Below, one piece after another: positions 1 to 5,920 of a DNA stretch of 5,920 bases. The stretch covers positions 1 to 5,920 of the forward strand of contig CALAGB010000481.1 of NCBI GenBank assembly GCA_937891245.1. The letters are read 5' to 3'. Each line of letters starts with the position of its first letter. The first letter of the stretch is position 1. The stretch comes from an uncultured Thermomicrobiales bacterium. GTDB lineage: Bacteria; Chloroflexota; Chloroflexia; Thermomicrobiales; Thermomicrobiaceae. A program made the translations under genes and the position numbers. Below the pieces are notes generated by a model that was not told the origin of the DNA, searched no databases, and saw nothing but the letters and a program-made list of their open reading frames with translations.

Positions 1-1639
1 TCTGGGAGGTCTGGGCGAAGTCGGGAAGAACCTCATGGTTCTGGAGACCACGGACGACATCATCATCGTCGACGCCGGCATCGGATTTCCAGAAGAAGAT
101 ATGTTTGGAGTCAACCTCCTGATCCCCGATCTCAGCTACCTGCGGCGAAACGCGAACCGGGTCCGCGCCATTTTCATTACGCACGGCCATGAAGATCATA
201 TCGGCGGCCTGCCCTATTTGCTGCAGGAGGTCGACGCTCCGGTCTATAGCACCAAGCTGACGCAAGGGCTGATTCGGGCGCGTCTCAAGGAACGCAAGCT
301 CGGAAAGAACGTCGATCTCCGCGTGATCGATCCGGATGAAAGCGAACCGATTCGAGTCGGTCCCTTCGCCATCGATGCCTTTCGGGTTTGTCACAGCATT
401 CCAGACGCCGTGGGCTTCGCGGTGGATACGCCGGCCGGTCTGGTCGTGATTACCGGCGATTTCAAGCTCGATCCGGTACCGGTCGATGGGCTCCCAACCG
501 ATCTGGAGAAGCTGCGTTCGTACGCGGAACGCAGGCCGATCTTGCTGATCAGCGACTCGGTGCATATCGAAGCGCCGGGCGTGACGCCTCCCGAGTCGTT
601 GGTGACCGACTCGATCGATTCGATCGTTGCCAATGCGCCCGGACGCGTCATCCTGGCGACGTTCGCCTCGTCGCTCTCTCGTATTCAGCAGGTGATGAAC
701 ATCGCACAGCGGCACCAGCGTAAGGTTGTCTGCTACGGCCGATCGTTGCAGAACAACGTGCGCGTTGCCCTGGAATTGGGCTACCTGGAACCGCCGGAAG
801 AAACGCTCATCAAGAAGCCGTCGGACGCGGCGAACCTCGCTCCGAGCAAGCTGCTCTGTATCTGCACCGGTAGCCAGGGCGAGCCGATGGCAGTGCTCAG
901 CCGGATCGCGCAAGGCGAGCATCACGAGATCGAAATTCATGAGAGCGACACGGTGATCGTTTCAGCGACGCCGATTCCGGGCAACGAAACGTCGGTCTAT
1001 CGGGTCATCAATGATCTTTTCAGTCGCGGGGCGGACGTCATCTACTCGGCGCGCGCGCTTGTGCACGTCTCGGGGCATGCGAGCCACGATGAGCTACGTC
1101 AGATGCTGGAGCTGGTGCGGCCGCGTTACGTGCTGCCGACGCACGGCGAAGCACGGCACTTGCAGCTCTATGCCCGCATGGCGCTGGCATCCGGCATTCC
1201 GGCCGAACGCATTCTGCTCGGCCATAACGGATCGCGCTTTTCGTTTGAAGATGGCGAATTGAGCGAAGTCGGTTCAGTCCCGGCCGGAACGGTGTATCTC
1301 GGACAGGGGACGACCGGCGAGATCGCCGACGGCACCGTGCTCGAGCGGCGCTTGCTGGCCCGCGATGGCGTATTATCAGTCGTATTGACGATCGATCGTC
1401 GCTCCGGCAATTTGCTGGCCGAACCGGATATCGAAGCGCGTGGATTCGTGCCCGGGCCGCGCAACGGGCAGGTCTTGGAGGAGGCGCGCCATCACCTGCG
1501 CGAAGTCCTGACGTCGAATGGGCATCGCCTGCACGAAGCCGAACGGCCGGAGCGGGTGGTCCGACATGTGTTGGAGCAATATCTCTTCGCGCAGACGAAG
1601 CGTCGCCCGATGGTTGTGCCGACCGTCGTTGAAGTCTGA
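1..1639 (+). CDS. rnj: Ribonuclease J (metallo-beta-lactamase/beta-CASP RNase), 5' end missing
   Basis: RNase J is a cytoplasmic, zinc-dependent ribonuclease with 5'-3' exonuclease and endonuclease activity in mRNA decay and rRNA maturation. The frame is open from base 2 with no start. It reads LGGLGEVGKNLM, the conserved RNase J N-terminus, so ATG 35 is an internal methionine and roughly 10-20 residues lie outside the window. Counting that methionine as residue 1, the metal ligands are HGHEDH at 50-55, H120 in CHSIPD and D142 in TGDFK. The beta-CASP region follows, with ATFASSLSRIQQ, YGRSLQNN, CTGSQGEPMAVL and SATPIPGNE. HVSGHAS lies at 344-350 and PTHGE at 368-372. The C-terminal domain (about 430-534) ends in TKRRPMVVPTVVEV and looks complete. 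The 545 visible codons fit a family of about 550-560 residues. The usual STNxE motif after SD is replaced by SVHIE (175-179). The ftsK start lies 63 bases downstream. Family identity is very secure; J1/J2-type specialisation cannot be told. Confidence 0.97.
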   Translation, partial: LGGLGEVGKNLMVLETTDDIIIVDAGIGFPEEDMFGVNLLIPDLSYLRRNANRVRAIFITHGHEDHIGGLPYLLQEVDAPVYSTKLTQGLIRARLKERKLGKNVDLRVIDPDESEPIRVGPFAIDAFRVCHSIPDAVGFAVDTPAGLVVITGDFKLDPVPVDGLPTDLEKLRSYAERRPILLISDSVHIEAPGVTPPESLVTDSIDSIVANAPGRVILATFASSLSRIQQVMNIAQRHQRKVVCYGRSLQNNVRVALELGYLEPPEETLIKKPSDAANLAPSKLLCICTGSQGEPMAVLSRIAQGEHHEIEIHESDTVIVSATPIPGNETSVYRVINDLFSRGADVIYSARALVHVSGHASHDELRQMLELVRPRYVLPTHGEARHLQLYARMALASGIPAERILLGHNGSRFSFEDGELSEVGSVPAGTVYLGQGTTGEIADGTVLERRLLARDGVLSVVLTIDRRSGNLLAEPDIEARGFVPGPRNGQVLEEARHHLREVLTSNGHRLHEAERPERVVRHVLEQYLFAQTKRRPMVVPTVVEV

Positions 1640-1642
1640 ACA

Positions 1643-1657
1643 CCTCGTTTTGCGAGG
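1643..1657 (+). other. Short hairpin after the RNase J stop
   Basis: CCTCG (1643-1647) pairs with CGAGG (1653-1657) around a TTTTG loop. The five-pair stem has no T tract after it, so it is a poor intrinsic terminator. It sits 8-22 bases upstream of the putative ftsK -10, where a -35 element would be expected. It could be a weak mRNA 3' end structure for rnj, part of a binding site, or chance. Confidence 0.3.
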
Positions 1658-1661
1658 CCTG

Positions 1662-1670
1662 TGCTAGAAT
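1662..1670 (+). promoter_or_regulatory. Putative extended -10 promoter for ftsK
   Basis: TGCTAGAAT combines an extended -10 TGn with TAGAAT (1665-1670), five of six matches to TATAAT. It lies 32 bases before the ftsK ATG. No good TTGACA-like hexamer is found 16-18 bases upstream. A start near 1677 would give a leader of about 26 bases. This is inferred from sequence alone, and ftsK may also be reached by read-through from rnj. Confidence 0.5.
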
Positions 1671-1673
1671 ATG

Positions 1674-1696
1674 TCCGTACACACTGACCGTACGGA
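1674..1696 (+). promoter_or_regulatory. Inverted repeat over the ftsK start region and Shine-Dalgarno
   Basis: TCCGTAC (1674-1680) and GTACGGA (1690-1696) form a perfect 7-bp inverted repeat with a 9-base spacer. The right arm contains the first three bases of the GGAGG ribosome binding site (1694-1698). The left arm covers the expected transcription start. It could be a repressor operator, or an RNA hairpin that hides the ribosome site. The right arm also sits in an 8-bp palindrome, CCGTACGG (1688-1695). It does not resemble the LexA boxes I know (GAAC-N4-GTTC type). Confidence 0.45.
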
Positions 1697-1698
1697 GG
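1694..1698 (+). promoter_or_regulatory. Ribosome binding site of ftsK
   Basis: GGAGG lies four bases before ATG 1703. It supports that start and is the strongest Shine-Dalgarno in the window. It is partly included in the inverted repeat at 1674-1696. Confidence 0.75.
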
Positions 1699-1702
1699 AA
1701 TA

Positions 1703-3997
1703 ATGGCCGCACCGGCGCGAACTCGCAGCACGAAACGGAAGACGTCGAAAACAAGTAAACGATCGACCGCGAAGTCCGATGCCCAAACACTTTTCAGCCT
1801 GCCGCGCGCGCTGGGTCGCGCCGGGACTGCCACGATTCGCTGGGCGCGTATGAGCACGATTCCCGAACAGGTCAAACGCGAAATACTCGCCGTCATCACG
1901 CTCTGTGGTGCCGGTCTGCTGACGCTCGCGGTCGCCGGATACGGCGGCCGAATGTCGGTGGTCGGCGAGATAGTCCAAGGCTTACGCTGGGCGATCGGGC
2001 GTGGAGTGATCTTCGTCCCGATGACCCTTGCCTGGGTCGCGATTGAACTGATGATCGGCACCGAGATCGGTCCGCGTCGACGCCGGCTTTTCGGACTCTT
2101 GTTTTTCGCCGCGTCGATCATCGCGTTCCTGGATCTCATCATCGTGCCGAGTGGCCCGGATGCGGGCGGCAAACTCGGCGAGGCGCTGGGCCAGGGTGCT
2201 CGTTTGGTCGCCGGGGATATCGGGGCCGGCATCATCTGCTTCGCCGTCGGTATGATCGGTGTCTATCTGGTGACGAGCGTTCATTCAGGCGAGGTGTTGG
2301 ACGCCTGGCGCCGATCGCGCGACATCCGGCAGTCGCGCGCCAGGATGCGGCTTGAAGCACGGGAACAGGCGGCGCTGCGGCTGGCCGAAGAGAAGCGAGC
2401 GACAACGAAGACCAAACGGTCCTCTGCCGCGGTCGAGGTGACCGATCAAACCGCGCACATCGATCCGGAGCCGCCCAGCGCTGAAACGGTCGAACAACGC
2501 CCGGTGATCAACATGCCGAAACGGCGAAAGGCGCCCAAGGAAACCGAAGCTGCCACGACGCCGATTACTGAAATGACTGACGTAGTGCCGGTGCCAGCTC
2601 CGGCTCCCTTGCCCGATCTTCAGAAGTTGGCGCTCTATGAATCCGGCTCACCCGAATCGTCGGAGCTTGAAGGCAAAGCCGAACTGATTACCGAGACGTT
2701 GAAGAACTTCAAAGTGGATGCGTCCGTACGCGAAATCTTCCCCGGGCCGGCGGTCACGCTTTTCGCGCTGGAGCCTGGGCCGGGAACGAAGGTGCGACGG
2801 ATTACCGAATTGCAGAACGATCTGGCACTGGCGCTCGCGGCGCGTTCGATTCGCATCGAGGCGCCGGTACCCGGCATGGCTCGCGTGGGTATTGAACTGC
2901 CGAACGCCGATATTCACACGGTTGGATTGCGCGAAACGATCGAGTCGATCGAGTTCCAGTCGAGCAAGGCGCGCATCCCGCTGGCGCTCGGACGAGATGT
3001 CAACGGGAGCTACATCGTTGCCGATCTGGCGCGCATGCCGCACCTCTTGATCGCCGGATCAACCGGCTCCGGTAAGTCGGTTTGCATCAACGGCATCATC
3101 TCGACGTTACTGCTCAATCGCCGGCCGGAAGAGCTGAAAATGGTGATGATCGACCCGAAGATGGTCGAGTTGACCGGATTCAACGGCGTGCCGCATCTGA
3201 AGTGCCCGGTTGTAACAGAGATGAACAAAGTCGTCGGCACATTGCGGCTCGTGCTCAAGGAGATGGACGATCGCTACCAGCGATTCTCGATGCTGGGCGT
3301 TCGCAATATCGACGGTTACAACCTCCGCCGTGACGAAGACCCGTCGCTCGAGTTGATGCCGTACATGGTTGTCATCATCGATGAGTTGGCCGACCTGATG
3401 CTGACGACACCCGAGGAAGTTGAAACGCTGTTGGTGCGTTTGGCCCAAATGGCCCGCGCCACCGGTATCCACCTGCTCATCGCGACGCAGCGTCCGTCGG
3501 TCGATGTATTGACCGGTCTGATCAAGGCGAACGTTCCAGCACGCATCGCCTTCGCGGTGACGTCTCACACCGATAGCCGGGTGATTCTTGACATGCCGGG
3601 CGCCGAACGACTGCTCGGACGGGGCGATATGCTCTTTCTGCCGCCCGACGAAGCGAAGCCACAGCGCGTGCAGGGCTCTTATATCGATGACAAGGACATC
3701 CAGTATCTGGTGCGGCACTGGCGCAAGGCGGCACCGGCTCATGAATTCGCGCCGGAGTGGGCCGAAATCCCGTCAAGTGACGGCGACGACGAAGGCGGCG
3801 ACGATCCGCTGATGGAACAGGCAATGCGCGTCGTCAAACAGCAGGGAACGGCTTCGGCCTCGATGCTGCAGCGCCGTCTACGCATCGGGTACAACCGCGC
3901 GGCGCGTCTCATTGAGCAGATGGAAGATGAAGGCGTCGTCGGCCCGTCCGACGGTTCGAAGGGTCGGCCAGTCTACATCAGCGACGACATCGAGTAG
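1703..3997 (+). CDS. ftsK: DNA translocase FtsK/SpoIIIE
   Basis: FtsK is a membrane-anchored hexameric ATPase that pumps double-stranded DNA at the division septum and helps resolve chromosome dimers. The 764 residues show the standard order. A Lys/Ser/Thr-rich N-terminal tail (about 2-25) precedes four likely membrane helices near 61-80, 99-118, 129-148 and 173-192. A short charged and then Pro/Ala-rich linker runs to about 305. The alpha domain (about 305-410) contains FPGPAVTLFALEPGPGTKV. The motor follows with Walker A GSTGSGKS (452-459, K458), Walker B VVIIDELADLM (D560, E561), ATQRPS (594-599) and GRGDMLF (639-645). The gamma winged helix (about 700-760) contains RRLRIGYNRAARLIEQMEDEGVVGP, which in known FtsK proteins reads the polar guiding sequences and contacts XerD. 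The linker is short compared with E. coli FtsK (over 1,300 residues), so this is the compact SpoIIIE-like form. ATG 1703 is supported by GGAGG. All catalytic motifs are intact; whether it serves division or another segregation role cannot be told. Confidence 0.97.
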   Translation: MAAPARTRSTKRKTSKTSKRSTAKSDAQTLFSLPRALGRAGTATIRWARMSTIPEQVKREILAVITLCGAGLLTLAVAGYGGRMSVVGEIVQGLRWAIGRGVIFVPMTLAWVAIELMIGTEIGPRRRRLFGLLFFAASIIAFLDLIIVPSGPDAGGKLGEALGQGARLVAGDIGAGIICFAVGMIGVYLVTSVHSGEVLDAWRRSRDIRQSRARMRLEAREQAALRLAEEKRATTKTKRSSAAVEVTDQTAHIDPEPPSAETVEQRPVINMPKRRKAPKETEAATTPITEMTDVVPVPAPAPLPDLQKLALYESGSPESSELEGKAELITETLKNFKVDASVREIFPGPAVTLFALEPGPGTKVRRITELQNDLALALAARSIRIEAPVPGMARVGIELPNADIHTVGLRETIESIEFQSSKARIPLALGRDVNGSYIVADLARMPHLLIAGSTGSGKSVCINGIISTLLLNRRPEELKMVMIDPKMVELTGFNGVPHLKCPVVTEMNKVVGTLRLVLKEMDDRYQRFSMLGVRNIDGYNLRRDEDPSLELMPYMVVIIDELADLMLTTPEEVETLLVRLAQMARATGIHLLIATQRPSVDVLTGLIKANVPARIAFAVTSHTDSRVILDMPGAERLLGRGDMLFLPPDEAKPQRVQGSYIDDKDIQYLVRHWRKAAPAHEFAPEWAEIPSSDGDDEGGDDPLMEQAMRVVKQQGTASASMLQRRLRIGYNRAARLIEQMEDEGVVGPSDGSKGRPVYISDDIE

Positions 3998-4030
3998 CCT
4001 GCCTCAACTCGTCGAACGGGACGACAGACA

Positions 4031-4058
4031 CGGTTTGATATACTTTTAACCCGGTTTG
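4031..4058 (+). repeat. Direct repeat CGGTTTG x2 around the recR -10
   Basis: CGGTTTG occurs at 4031-4037 and 4052-4058, 21 bases start to start, which is about two helical turns. The first copy supplies the TG of the extended -10, and the second lies at the expected transcription start. This placement would suit a regulator bound to one face of the DNA. Two 7-base copies can also arise by chance. Confidence 0.35.
4036..4044 (+). promoter_or_regulatory. Putative extended -10 promoter for recR
   Basis: TGATATACT holds the extended TGn plus TATACT (4039-4044), five of six matches to TATAAT. No clear -35 hexamer lies 16-18 bases upstream. Transcription would begin near 4051, leaving a leader of about 30 bases. 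It is the most AT-rich patch in the ftsK-recR gap, and its layout mirrors the element before ftsK. Confidence 0.55.
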
Positions 4059-4071
4059 TCGCCGTTCGCGT

Positions 4072-4077
4072 GAGGTG
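4072..4077 (+). promoter_or_regulatory. Ribosome binding site that sets the recR start
   Basis: GAGGTG matches the anti-Shine-Dalgarno and lies three bases before GTG 4081 (five after the GAGG core). It overlaps the alternative upstream GTG at 4075, which has no Shine-Dalgarno of its own, so 4081 is the better start. Confidence 0.55.
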
Positions 4078-4080
4078 CAT

Positions 4081-4686
4081 GTGCGATCCAGAGTCACGGT
4101 CGAGCCGGTTTCGAAGTTGATTGATGAGTTTGCCAAGCTCCCTGGAATTGGCCCCAAGACTGCATCGCGACTCGCGTTTTTTGTATTGCGCAGCTCGCGT
4201 GATGACGCGATCGGTCTGGCCGAGGCGATCCTCGAGGTTAAAGAGCGGATCGTGCTCTGCTCCGTCTGCTTCAACATCACCGAACAAGATCCATGCGTGA
4301 TCTGTTCGGACGCGCAGCGGGATCGGAGCAAAATCTGCGTCGTGGAAGAACCACTCGATGTCGTGGCGCTCGATCGGACGGGCGCGTACTCAGGTCTCTA
4401 CCACGTCCTCCATGGCGCGATATCACCGGTCGATGGGATAGGCCCGGACCGGCTCAAAATCCGCGAATTGGTCGATCGGGTGACGAGTGAGCAGCCGGAA
4501 GAAGTGATTCTGGCGATGAATCCGAACATCGAGGGTGATGCCACCGCCATGTATATCGCGCGACAGCTTGTGTCGCTTGGCACGACCGTAACGCGCCCGG
4601 CGAGCGGCCTGCCGGTCGGCGGTGATCTGGAATACGCCGACGAAGTGACGCTGGGGCGCGCCCTGTCCGGCCGACAAATCGTTTAA
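4081..4686 (+). CDS. recR: Recombination mediator protein RecR
   Basis: RecR forms a ring-like clamp on DNA and, with RecO or RecF, loads RecA onto SSB-coated gaps for recombinational repair. From GTG 4081 the protein has 201 residues, matching the family's roughly 200. The helix-hairpin-helix LPGIGPKTASR is at 20-30. A C4 zinc finger uses C60, C63, C72 and C75 in the spacing CxxC-x8-CxxC. The Toprim domain runs from about 84 (ICVVEEPLDVVALD) through HGAISPVDGIGPDRL and NPNIEGDAT (147-155). The C-terminal part contains TRPASGLPVGGDLEYADEVTLGRAL and ends in GRQIV. GTG 4075 in the same frame would add two residues, but it lacks a ribosome site and would push the conserved EPVSKLI further from the start. 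The gene follows ftsK by 83 bases rather than dnaX and ybaB/ebfC, its commonest neighbours. No residue looks missing. Confidence 0.97.
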   Translation: MRSRVTVEPVSKLIDEFAKLPGIGPKTASRLAFFVLRSSRDDAIGLAEAILEVKERIVLCSVCFNITEQDPCVICSDAQRDRSKICVVEEPLDVVALDRTGAYSGLYHVLHGAISPVDGIGPDRLKIRELVDRVTSEQPEEVILAMNPNIEGDATAMYIARQLVSLGTTVTRPASGLPVGGDLEYADEVTLGRALSGRQIV

Positions 4687-4723
4687 CGCAGAGAGAAGTG
4701 TACCGACAGGGACTGCCGTCACG

Positions 4724-4751
4724 TCGACCCGTAGGCTGGAGTACCGCTAAT
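4724..4751 (+). promoter_or_regulatory. Weak promoter-like pair before the GNAT-like gene
   Basis: TCGACC (4724-4729, four of six to TTGACA) and GCTAAT (4746-4751, four of six to TATAAT) are separated by 16 bases. No extended TG is present. Pairs of this quality are common by chance, and read-through from recR is equally possible because no terminator is seen after it. Confidence 0.2.
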
Positions 4752-4768
4752 CGCGCGACGTAACGACT

Positions 4769-4775
4769 GGAGTGG
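4769..4775 (+). promoter_or_regulatory. Ribosome binding site favouring GTG 4784
   Basis: GGAGTGG lies eight bases before GTG 4784. It overlaps the earlier in-frame GTG at 4772, which has nothing suitable upstream. The later GTG is therefore the more likely start. Confidence 0.4.
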
Positions 4776-4783
4776 CAGTTAGA

Positions 4784-5788
4784 GTGTCCGCGAAAACCGT
4801 GCGCCAGATTGGTATTAGCGATATCCCTCGACTCCGCACTCTGCGGCGAGCGCACGTGTCGCTTGTCTTCCCTGATGCCATTCACCCGAGCCAATTCGAA
4901 GATATGCTCGCGACAATGCCGCTTGGCCGTCGCTACGCGCGTGTCTTTGTTACCGGACCGGATGACTCGCCGAGCGCGATGGTCGAGCTCCGCCCGGAGC
5001 CGGAGGATTTCCGCTGGGTCGTGACCGGGCTCGGTGCCCGTGAGACCGATGAGTGCGATGTTGTCGAATACTGGAGCGCGCTGCTGACGTTCGCGGTTCG
5101 GGCAGCCGGTGCCGACGGGGCGAAGCGCGTGCATGCATCCGTGCCGCTCGATGGTCCGGCGTACGAGGCGCTGTTGCAGGCCGGCTTCATGGTGTACGCT
5201 CATCAACTGGTCATGCTCGCCGACGGACTGTCGATCGACCTGGTCGAAGATGATGGGCTTCGGATTCGCGAACGCGAGCCGAGCGACACCTGGTCGATCC
5301 ATCATCTCTATCATCTGACGACGCCACGTCCGGTGCAGTACGCGGAGGCGTTGACGAGCAATCACTGGGATAGCCGCCGTGGCCTCAACTCGCGCTCGCG
5401 TGGCTTCGTCATCGACGATCAGGATGGGCTCGCCGGCTTCTGCCAGATCGGCGGTCGTGGCAGTCAGGTGACGCTCGATCTATTGATCATGCCGGGCAAA
5501 CACCAGATGCTCGCTCCGTTGCTTCGGACGGCCGCGAAGCTGGCAAAGCTGCCGCCCGACGCGCCAGTCTGGGTTGCCGTGCCGGAGTACCATCTCGAAT
5601 ATGTGCCGGTGCTGGAATCCCTCGGTTTCGCGGTCGTCGGGCGCCTGGCCTCAATGGTGCGTTATACGATGGCGACGGTGTGCGACCAGCCGTCGCGTTG
5701 GGCGAACGTCGTGGCCGATGTGATCGAACGGTTGCCGGCACGGACGCCGGTCGTGACCCGGTATAAGCCAACGAACGAATTCCACTAG
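4784..5788 (+). CDS. Tandem GNAT-like (N-acetyltransferase fold) protein, substrate unknown
   Basis: I do not recognise a named family, but the 334 residues read as two GNAT folds in tandem. The N-terminal half begins VRQIGISDIPRLRTLRR (6-22), a typical GNAT strand 1 and helix 1, and ends YEALLQAGFMVYAHQLVMLAD (127-147). The C-terminal half begins LRIREREPSD (159-168), has GLAGFCQIGGRGSQVTLDLLIMP (215-237), and ends YVPVLESLGFAVVGRLASMVRYTM (273-296). The matching (Y)x-x-L/V-L-x-x-x-GF-x-V endings suggest internal duplication. GNAT enzymes move acetyl groups from acetyl-CoA to amines. The usual R/QxxGxG/A pyrophosphate loop is not evident in either half; the second reads MPGKHQMLAPLL. It may therefore be a degenerate or structural GNAT. 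No signal peptide or membrane segment is seen, so it is probably cytoplasmic. The start is GTG 4784; GTG 4772 and GTG 4799 are alternatives. It lies 97 bases after recR, with base composition like its neighbours. Confidence 0.75.
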   Translation: MSAKTVRQIGISDIPRLRTLRRAHVSLVFPDAIHPSQFEDMLATMPLGRRYARVFVTGPDDSPSAMVELRPEPEDFRWVVTGLGARETDECDVVEYWSALLTFAVRAAGADGAKRVHASVPLDGPAYEALLQAGFMVYAHQLVMLADGLSIDLVEDDGLRIREREPSDTWSIHHLYHLTTPRPVQYAEALTSNHWDSRRGLNSRSRGFVIDDQDGLAGFCQIGGRGSQVTLDLLIMPGKHQMLAPLLRTAAKLAKLPPDAPVWVAVPEYHLEYVPVLESLGFAVVGRLASMVRYTMATVCDQPSRWANVVADVIERLPARTPVVTRYKPTNEFH

Positions 5789-5806
5789 TCCATTTCAATC
5801 CAAAAC

Positions 5807-5813
5807 AAGGGAG
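5807..5813 (+). promoter_or_regulatory. Ribosome binding site of the 3' partial gene
   Basis: AAGGGAG lies ten bases before TTG 5824. This is slightly long, but it is the best match in the 35-base gap. It supports translation starting here rather than at GTG 5842, for which GGAGA at 5826-5830 is the alternative site. Confidence 0.4.
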
Positions 5814-5823
5814 CACAGACTTC

Positions 5824-5920
5824 TTGGAGACGACGGATATTGTGACGAGCGAGGGGACAGGAGCGTTCGGTGAGGCGATCACCGATAATCTCGAAGATCT
5901 GCTCGCGGTTTTGCCACCCG
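5824..5920 (+). CDS. N-terminus of a protein cut by the window end, possibly an R3H/SpoIIIAA-like AAA ATPase
   Basis: The frame is open from TTG 5824 to the window end (32 full codons plus one base). It encodes METTDIVTSEGTGAFGEAIT and then DNLEDLLAVLPP. The ITDNLEDLLAVLPP stretch resembles, from memory, the start of the Ycf45/SpoIIIAA-like ATPases that carry a C-terminal R3H nucleic-acid-binding domain, which typically begin near ITDDLxxLLxxLPPxIR. No catalytic motif is inside the window, so that identity is a guess. GTG 5842 is an alternative start that would remove six residues. The gene follows the GNAT-like stop by 35 bases on the same strand, so co-transcription is plausible. Confidence 0.5.
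   Translation, partial: METTDIVTSEGTGAFGEAITDNLEDLLAVLPP

Noticed and set aside
612..626. Near-palindrome CGATCGATTCGATCG
   Set aside because: It lies inside conserved rnj coding sequence (SIDSIV). GATCG strings are frequent across this window because of codon use, so a site is not needed to explain it.
1038..1790. 250-codon open frame on the - strand across the end of rnj and the start of ftsK
   Set aside because: It is antisense to two securely identified genes. The product is Arg/Ala/Pro-rich with no family signature, as expected for a shadow frame in GC-rich DNA.
4009..4024. Hairpin TCGTC-GAACGG-GACGA after ftsK, considered as a terminator
   Set aside because: The stem has only five pairs and no following T tract; the TTTT at 4044-4047 is about 20 bases too far away.
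4079..4120. ATG-started 13-residue frame overlapping the recR start
   Set aside because: It shares the recR ribosome site but is out of frame and encodes nothing recognisable. Nothing suggests a real leader peptide.
4454..5365. 303-codon open frame on the - strand across recR and the GNAT-like gene
   Set aside because: The protein is rich in Arg and His without recognisable motifs and lies opposite recR codons that are clearly under selection.
1..5920. CRISPR arrays, insertion sequences, tRNAs, toxin-antitoxin or defence genes
   Set aside because: No regular repeats, transposase-like frames, terminal inverted repeats or cloverleaf-forming stretches were seen. The window is filled by housekeeping genes.

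Overview
The window is a run of ordinary bacterial housekeeping genes, all on the + strand. It is GC-rich (about 60% by eye) and almost fully coding. The order is RNase J (5' end cut off), an FtsK/SpoIIIE DNA translocase, RecR, a two-domain GNAT-like protein, and the first 33 codons of another gene. RNase J followed by a compact FtsK occurs in Actinobacteria and Chloroflexota. The protein style, the apparently leading R3H/AAA-type gene at the right edge and the high GC suggest Chloroflexota, perhaps Thermomicrobia. That assignment is inference from memory of family sequences, not a search result.

Layout. Bases 1-1639 hold RNase J without its first residues. Bases 1640-1702 hold a short hairpin, an extended -10 promoter-like element and a 7-bp inverted repeat that covers part of the ftsK Shine-Dalgarno. 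Bases 1703-3997 hold ftsK, with a four-helix membrane anchor, short linker, motor and gamma domain. Bases 3998-4080 hold a second extended -10 element flanked by two CGGTTTG copies 21 bp apart. recR follows, best started at GTG 4081. A 97-base gap (4687-4783, counted to the preferred start) leads to the GNAT-like gene (4784-5788). A 35-base gap then leads to a TTG-started partial gene. No gap exceeds 300 bases.

How the genes relate. RNase J processes and degrades RNA, FtsK pumps chromosome ends through the division septum, and RecR loads RecA at gaps with RecO/RecF. They share maintenance of nucleic acids rather than a single pathway. Spacings of 35-97 bases, with no convincing intrinsic terminator, allow read-through across the cluster with internal promoters before ftsK and recR. 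Three genes in a row (recR, the GNAT-like gene, the partial gene) appear to start at GTG, GTG and TTG.

I found no CRISPR array, mobile element, tRNA, rRNA or defence cassette, and no strong case for an undescribed system. The items most worth a second look are the two putative operator-like repeats in front of ftsK and recR, and the tandem GNAT protein, whose acetyl-CoA loops look degenerate in both halves.
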